Assembly (NCBI GenBank): GCA_963803025.1
Contig: CAWDKZ010000004.1
Span: forward strand, 1-64,000
Direction of reading: 5' to 3'
Origin: Bog-793 sp963803025
Lineage (GTDB): Bacteria > Actinomycetota > Acidimicrobiia > Acidimicrobiales > Bog-793
DNA: 64,000 bases
Numbering within the stretch: the first letter of the stretch is position 1; every line of letters begins with the position of its first letter. The position numbers were made by a program, and so were the translations under genes. Below are positions 59,235 through 64,000 of this stretch, piece by piece. Below the pieces are notes generated by a model. That model saw only the letters and a program-made list of their open reading frames with translations, ran no database searches and was not told where the DNA came from.

Positions 59235-60338
59235 GTGCCCGACGAGGGAAAGGCGCCCCTGCGGGCGCGCTGGCGAGCGGTCGTCCCGGCGCCGCTTCGC
59301 CACGGGATCCTCATCTTCCTCGTCGTCATCGTCGTCGAGTACCTCGTCGTGCCGGAGCTCATCGGGGCGAGCAGGAACATCCACTACCTCGAGCGGCTGA
59401 ACGTCGGCTGGCTCGTCGCCGGCGTCGTGCTCGAGGCGACGTCGCTCTTCGCCTACGCCCTTCTCACCTGGACCGTGCTGCCCCAGCATCGCCCGAACAT
59501 CTCGCGCGTGTTCCGGATCGACCTGTCGACGACGGCGGTCGCCCACACCGTGCCCGGTGGCACGGCGGCCTCGGCGGGCCTCGGCTACCGCCTGCTGACC
59601 TCGAACGGCGTCACCGGCGCCGACGCCGGTTTCACGATGGCGACCCAGGGCATCGGCTCGGCGGTCGTGCTCAACGTGATGCTGTGGCTGGCGCTCGTGA
59701 TCTCGATCCCGATCGCCGGGTTCCACACGATCTACATCGTCGTCGCGCTGCTCGGCATGATCGCCCTGTTGTTCTTCGGCATCCTCGTCTACCTGCTCAC
59801 CCGGGGCGAGGAGCCCGCGGCGCGCTTCGTGCGTCGCATCGGCCAGGCGCTCCCCCGGGTGCAACCGGACCGGCTCGAGCAGACCCTCCGCCACATCGGC
59901 GACGCGCTGCGGTCGCTCACGACGAATCGCGAACGGCTGCGCGCCGCCCTCGTCTGGGCGACGGCGAACTGGCTGCTCGACGCCGCCGCCCTCTGGGCCT
60001 TCCTCGCGGCCCTCGGGCGTTACGTCGACCCGTTCGAGCTCTTCGCCGCCTACGGCATCGCCAACGTGCTCGCCGCCATCCCGATCACGCCCGGCGGCCT
60101 GGGCTTCGTCGAGGCGTCGCTGCCGCTTCTCCTCGCGAGCTTCGGCGTGACGAAGAACGTCGCGCTCCTGAGCGTGCTCGGCTGGCGGATCGTCAACTTC
60201 TGGCTGCCGATCCCGATCGGCGCCGTCTCCTACCTGTCGCTGAAGCTGCGGCGCGGCGAGGGCCTGCGCGCGGGCAGACGCGCCCTCGCCGAACTCACCG
60301 TCCGCCTCCCGCCGCCGGATCCCCCGCCGGCGTCCTAG
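59235..60338 (+). CDS. Flippase-like membrane protein (YbhN/UPF0104, LPG-synthase TM domain)
   Basis: 367 residues with eight or so helices: GILIFLVVIVVEYLVVP, LLTWTVLPQ, VAHTVPGGTAASAGLGYRLL, GIANVLAAIPITPGGLGFVEA. The GG...E pattern near the end (TPGGLGFVEASLP) marks the lysylphosphatidylglycerol-synthase transmembrane family, in which the stand-alone domain is thought to move lipid-linked substrates. No catalytic aminoacyl domain is attached. It ends 3 bases from the convergent ppx gene. Confidence 0.87.
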   Translation: MPDEGKAPLRARWRAVVPAPLRHGILIFLVVIVVEYLVVPELIGASRNIHYLERLNVGWLVAGVVLEATSLFAYALLTWTVLPQHRPNISRVFRIDLSTTAVAHTVPGGTAASAGLGYRLLTSNGVTGADAGFTMATQGIGSAVVLNVMLWLALVISIPIAGFHTIYIVVALLGMIALLFFGILVYLLTRGEEPAARFVRRIGQALPRVQPDRLEQTLRHIGDALRSLTTNRERLRAALVWATANWLLDAAALWAFLAALGRYVDPFELFAAYGIANVLAAIPITPGGLGFVEASLPLLLASFGVTKNVALLSVLGWRIVNFWLPIPIGAVSYLSLKLRRGEGLRAGRRALAELTVRLPPPDPPPAS

Positions 60339-60341
60339 ACC

Positions 60342-61931
60342 TCAGCCGAGGCCCGATCCCCCCGGGACGGCGGCGTCGAGACCCCGACGCGGTGCCGCCT
60401 CGACGCGGAAGCCGCATACGACGCCGAAGGTCCGCTCGAGAAGCGCCTGCTTGCGCCGGACCGTCCACAGCTCGAGCTCGGGCTCGCCGCTCGCCGTGAG
60501 CACGAGCGTGAGCTCGCGGGAAGCCCCGAGCGGCTCGGCCCTGATCGCCTGCACGAGCCCGCGGTGGGAGGCGTCGAGGCCGTCGGCCAGCCGCAGCATC
60601 GCGGTCAGCGCGACGGCGCGGGCGCGGTCGTGCTTGCGCAGCTGGGCGAAGGGCTCGTAGGTGGGCTTCGGCGTGCCCCGCACGTGATAGCGGCTCATCG
60701 TCGCCAGGATCCGGACCTCCTGGGGCGAGAAGCCCCGCAGGCCGCCGTTCTCGATGAGGTAGGCGCTGTGCCGGTCGTGGTTCTGCCGGCTGATGTGCTC
60801 GCCGATGTCGTGGAGCAGGGCGCCGAACTCGAGCAGGTCGCGCTCCGCGGACCCCAGCCCGTGGAGCGGCGCCGTCGCGTCGAAGAGCCCGAGCGCGAGG
60901 GCCGCGACCTGGCGGGCGTGGTTCTGGCGCCAGTTCGAGCGGCGGCAGAGCGCGAGGACCGACCAGCGCCGCAGGGCCCGGGGGTCGTCGAGGAGCTCCA
61001 CCCGGTCGCGCCCGCCGATGGCGTCGAGCACGATCCCTTCTCGCAGCGCCCAGTCGCTCACCGTGAGCTCATCGAGGCGCGTCGCCGTCATGAGGTACTC
61101 GAGGACGGCCATCCCCGCCGGCAGGAGATCGGCGCGGCGCGGTTCGGCGCCGGGGAGCTTGGCGCGCTCGGCCGCCGGCACGGCGTAGAGGCGGTCGCGC
61201 AGCGCGTCGAGCTCGGCGCGTCCCACGGTGAGCTGGTTGACCACCTCGTGGACGACGCCGTCGCGTCCCGCCGCGGCCATGCGCGCGAGCGCGACGAAGG
61301 TCCCCGACGAGCCGATCAGCTGGCGGGGGCGCAACGCCAAGATCTCGTCGAGCACCGGCGCGATCGTGCCGGCGATCCGCCCGCGCAGCCGCTTCAGGTC
61401 CTTGTCGCTCGGCGGGTCGTTGGCCACGAGCTCGGCCGTGAGGCGCCCCACGCCGAGATGGACGCTCGTCGCGAAGGCGAGCTCGGACCGGTCGCCGACG
61501 CTGAGCTCGAGGCTGCCGCCGCCGAGGTCGGCGGCGAGGGCGGGGCCGGGGTCGATCAGCACGCTCGAGCGGATGGCCCGGAAGATGAGCTCGGCCTCCC
61601 GGGTGCCGTCGACCACGACGATCTTCACGCCCGTCTCGACCCGCACCCGGTCGACGAGCAGTCCCCCGTCGAGCGCCTCGCGGATCGCCGAGGTGCCGAG
61701 CGCGATGATCTCCTCGGCCCCGTTCGCCTCGGCGATCGCCTTGAAGCGGGAGACCACCGCGATCGCCGCGTCGGTCGCCTGGCGGCCGATGACGCGGTCG
61801 CGCGCGACGAGGTCGCCGAGCCGCAGCATCTCCCGCTCCCGGATCAAGGGCGCGAAGCTGCCGTCGGGGCGCGTCTCGACGACGATCATGTGGAACGAGT
61901 TGCTCCCGAGGTCGAGCGCGGCGATGCGCAC
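60342..61931 (-). CDS. ppx: Exopolyphosphatase / pppGpp phosphatase (Ppx/GppA)
   Basis: 529 residues. Amino-terminal actin-like ATPase fold: MRIAALDLGSNSFHMIVVET, LGTSAIREALDG, DLGGGSLELSVGD and LIGSSGTFVALARMA. From about residue 310 an HD-type domain follows (LLEFGALLHDIGEHISRQNH). The two-domain length is that of full exopolyphosphatases. Next to ppk on the same strand, so polyphosphate synthesis and breakdown are encoded together. Confidence 0.94.
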   Translation of the reverse strand: MRIAALDLGSNSFHMIVVETRPDGSFAPLIREREMLRLGDLVARDRVIGRQATDAAIAVVSRFKAIAEANGAEEIIALGTSAIREALDGGLLVDRVRVETGVKIVVVDGTREAELIFRAIRSSVLIDPGPALAADLGGGSLELSVGDRSELAFATSVHLGVGRLTAELVANDPPSDKDLKRLRGRIAGTIAPVLDEILALRPRQLIGSSGTFVALARMAAAGRDGVVHEVVNQLTVGRAELDALRDRLYAVPAAERAKLPGAEPRRADLLPAGMAVLEYLMTATRLDELTVSDWALREGIVLDAIGGRDRVELLDDPRALRRWSVLALCRRSNWRQNHARQVAALALGLFDATAPLHGLGSAERDLLEFGALLHDIGEHISRQNHDRHSAYLIENGGLRGFSPQEVRILATMSRYHVRGTPKPTYEPFAQLRKHDRARAVALTAMLRLADGLDASHRGLVQAIRAEPLGASRELTLVLTASGEPELELWTVRRKQALLERTFGVVCGFRVEAAPRRGLDAAVPGGSGLG

Positions 61932-61938
61932 CGGGTGA

Positions 61939-64000
61939 CTAGGCCACTCCGTCGGCGCGCCGGCGGCGCGAGCGCTCCCTGGCGAGCTCCTCGAAACGGC
62001 GTTGGGCGCAGAGGCCGACCGCGGTCGCGACCCGTGGCCAGCTGCCGTCGGGGCGCAGTTCCCAGGAGTTCTCGTCGTCGGCGAGATCGAGCGTGAGGAT
62101 GTCCTCCAACCGCCCGCAGAGCTCCGGCCCGCGCACCGGCACGATCGCCTCGATCCGCCGGTCGAGGTTGCGCTCCATGAGATCCGCCGAACCGATGAAG
62201 TACGTCGCCGGGTTGCCGGTCCGCTCGACCGGGTCCTGCCGCGCGAGCGCCGTCGCGGCGAGGACCTCGGCCGCGGGCACCCCGAAGCGGTAGATCCGCG
62301 AGTGCTCGAGGTAGCGGCCGACGACCGATCGCACCGTGATCGTCGAGGAGAGCCCGGGAATCCCCGGGCGCAGGCAGCACAGGCCGCGCACCAAAAGGTC
62401 GATGCGCACCCCCGCCTGGGAGGCCTCGTAGAGGGCGTCGATGACCACGGGGTCCGTCAGCCCGTTCACCTTGATGACGATCCGGCCGTTCTCGCCGGCG
62501 TCGCGCTCGCGGGCGATCTCCTCGAGCACCCAGGGACGGAAGCGGGTCGGCGCCAGGATGAGCGAGCGGGTCTCGACCGCCCGGGAGAACCCCGTCAGGC
62601 GGTTGAAGAGGGCGGTGAGGTCCTCGCCGAGCACGGGGTCGGCAGTCAACAGCCCGAGGTCCTCGTAGATGCGGGCGGTGTCGGAGTTGTAGTTGCCGGT
62701 GCCGACGTGGCAGTAGCGACGGATCCCGTCGTCCTCCCGCCGCACGACGAGCGACGTCTTGGAGTGCGTCTTCAGCCCGACGACGCCGTAGACGACGTGG
62801 ACGCCGGCCTCCTCGAGCTGCCGGGCCCAGACGATGTTGCGCTGCTCGTCGAAGCGCGCCTGCAGCTCGACGAGGGCCGCGACCTGCTTGCCGGACTCGG
62901 CGGCGCGCACGAGCGCCGTCACGAAGGGGCGGTCGCCCGAGGTCCGGTACAGCGTCTGCTTGATCGCGAGCACGTCGGGGTCCTGCGCGGCCTGCGAGAT
63001 GAACTCCTCGACCGACGAGGCGAACGAGTCGTAGGGGTGGTGGACGAGCACGTCGCGCTCGCGCAGCAAAGCGAAGATGTCGACGGGGGCGCCGGTCTCG
63101 GTCATGAGCCGGGGCGGCGTGCGCGGCGAGTAGGACGGCAGGCTGAGATCGGGACGGTCGAGCGCGACGATCGACCAGAGCTGGCCGAGGTCGAGCGGCG
63201 CCGCCGAGTGGTAGACGTCGACCTCGCCGAGCTCGAGCTCCCGGCGCAGGAACTCGACGATCTCCTGGGGCATCCCCGGTCCGACCTCGAGTCGCACGGC
63301 CCGGCCGAAACGCCTCTGGCGCAGCTCGAACTCGACCGCGGCCAACAGGTCGTCGTCCTCGGAGTCGTCGATGTCGAGGTCGGCGTTGCGCGTCACGCGG
63401 AAGGCGTGACACGACCCGATCCGCATCTCGGGGAACAGATCGCTGAGATTCGCCGCGATCACCTGCTCGAGGGGCACGAAGCGCTCGCCGTCGATGCGCA
63501 CGAAGCGCGGGAGCGACGGCGGGACCTTCACGCGCGCGAAACGGCCCTCCCCGGTGACCGGGTCCTCGACCGAGACGGCGAGGTTGAGCGACAGGTTCGA
63601 GATGTAGGGGAAGGGATGGCCGGGGTCGACGGCGAGCGGCGTGAGGACCGGGAACATGTCGCGCTCGAAGTGGTGCCGCAGCCGGCGCTGGTCGGCGGGG
63701 CCGAGATCGACGTAGTCGACGATCTCGATGCCGGCGGCGGACAACCCCGGCCGGACGGCGTCGTTGAAGATCCGCGCGTGGGTCTCGACGAGCCCCGTCA
63801 CCTGCTCGCGCAGCGCTTCCAGCGTCTCGGACACCGAGCGGCCGTCGGGGAAACGCTGGCGCCGGCCGGCGTCGAGCTGGTTCTTCAGCCCCGCCACCCG
63901 GACCTGGAAGAACTCGTCGAGCCCGGTCGAGAAGATCGCGAGGAACTTCGAACGCTCGAGGAGCGGCAGGGTCTCCTGGTCGGCGAGGGCGAGCACCCGG
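61939..64000 (-). CDS. ppk1: Polyphosphate kinase Ppk1, 5' end cut by window edge
   Basis: Makes polyphosphate from ATP. About 687 residues are visible, including the core: FFQVRVAGLKNQLDAG, PHPYDSF-like HHPYDSFASSVEEF, IKQTLYRTSGDRPFV, YGVVGLKTHSKTSLVVRR and YCHVGTGNYN, whose histidine is the one phosphorylated in family members. The carboxy end matches full-length Ppk1 (TYFIGSADLMERNLDRRIE). The missing amino terminus is short. The gap to ppx is 7 bases. Confidence 0.94.
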   Translation of the reverse strand, partial: RVLALADQETLPLLERSKFLAIFSTGLDEFFQVRVAGLKNQLDAGRRQRFPDGRSVSETLEALREQVTGLVETHARIFNDAVRPGLSAAGIEIVDYVDLGPADQRRLRHHFERDMFPVLTPLAVDPGHPFPYISNLSLNLAVSVEDPVTGEGRFARVKVPPSLPRFVRIDGERFVPLEQVIAANLSDLFPEMRIGSCHAFRVTRNADLDIDDSEDDDLLAAVEFELRQRRFGRAVRLEVGPGMPQEIVEFLRRELELGEVDVYHSAAPLDLGQLWSIVALDRPDLSLPSYSPRTPPRLMTETGAPVDIFALLRERDVLVHHPYDSFASSVEEFISQAAQDPDVLAIKQTLYRTSGDRPFVTALVRAAESGKQVAALVELQARFDEQRNIVWARQLEEAGVHVVYGVVGLKTHSKTSLVVRREDDGIRRYCHVGTGNYNSDTARIYEDLGLLTADPVLGEDLTALFNRLTGFSRAVETRSLILAPTRFRPWVLEEIARERDAGENGRIVIKVNGLTDPVVIDALYEASQAGVRIDLLVRGLCCLRPGIPGLSSTITVRSVVGRYLEHSRIYRFGVPAAEVLAATALARQDPVERTGNPATYFIGSADLMERNLDRRIEAIVPVRGPELCGRLEDILTLDLADDENSWELRPDGSWPRVATAVGLCAQRRFEELARERSRRRRADGVA

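Noticed and set aside
56639..60499. A 1,286-codon open frame on the plus strand
   Set aside because: It runs antisense to the mannosyltransferase and AI-2E genes and out of frame with the flippase gene, and is full of Arg/His/Asp repeats. It is a by-product of high GC; the genes on the other frames have clear families.
1..64000. tRNA, rRNA, riboswitch or CRISPR array
   Set aside because: No cloverleaf, rRNA-like segment, T-box/SAM-type leader or regularly spaced repeat was seen by eye. A covariance-model search would be needed to exclude small RNAs.

Overview
The window is 64 kb of very GC-rich DNA with dense, often overlapping genes (many GTGA/ATGA stop-start overlaps). Mycothiol synthase, a polyprenol-phosphate mannose synthase, menaquinone genes, an F420-type nitroreductase and an argCJBDFRGH cluster point to an actinobacterium. 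A complete sulfur-oxidizing heterodisulfide-reductase-like (sHdr) system suggests a sulfur oxidizer, plausibly of the Acidimicrobiia; that taxonomic placement is inference. No rRNA, tRNA or CRISPR was seen.

Layout. 1-8.9 kb (minus): a 3-methyladenine glycosylase cut by the window edge, then the arginine operon argC-J-B-D-F-R-G-H. 9-12.4 kb: a decayed methyltransferase-like gene, trpF, and an OmpR-type two-component system. 12.4-19.4 kb (minus): a histidine operon hisD-C-B-H-A-F-cpn10-hisI-ygfZ. 19.4-28.9 kb: housekeeping genes (nth, mshD, rlmN, a double-FKBP secreted protein, menG, isochorismate synthase) with two frameshifted genes.

29.3-53.1 kb is a sulfur island on the plus strand: cysK-cysE-tusA-dsrE-hdrC1-hdrB1-hdrA-hyp-hdrC2B2 (fused)-lipoate ligase-like-lbpA-lipS1-lipoate ligase-lipS2-etfB-etfA-membrane ETF:quinone oxidoreductase-lbpA-dsrE2. 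After these come a family 2A encapsulin and its cysteine desulfurase cargo with a long disordered N-terminal tail. Between dsrE2 and the encapsulin lies a 3,226-bp IS1595-type transposon (46649-49874) with terminal inverted repeats, an 8-bp target duplication (TCATCTGA) and several small passenger genes. Without it, the encapsulin pair would follow dsrE2 directly.

Proposed working model (inference): CysE/CysK make cysteine; the encapsulated desulfurase strips sulfur from it and the shell stores sulfane sulfur; TusA/DsrE proteins carry sulfane sulfur to sHdr; sHdr with lipoylated LbpA oxidizes it to sulfite; electrons leave via EtfAB and the membrane EMO-like protein to menaquinone. LipS1/LipS2 and the ligases lipoylate LbpA.

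53-64 kb: hypothetical proteins, a tandem GNAT protein, a luciferase-like oxidoreductase, Ppm-type mannosyltransferase, AI-2E-type and flippase-type membrane proteins, exopolyphosphatase and a polyphosphate kinase cut by the right edge. Three conserved genes (nitroreductase, isochorismate synthase, etfB) each carry one frameshift, which may be sequencing error rather than decay.
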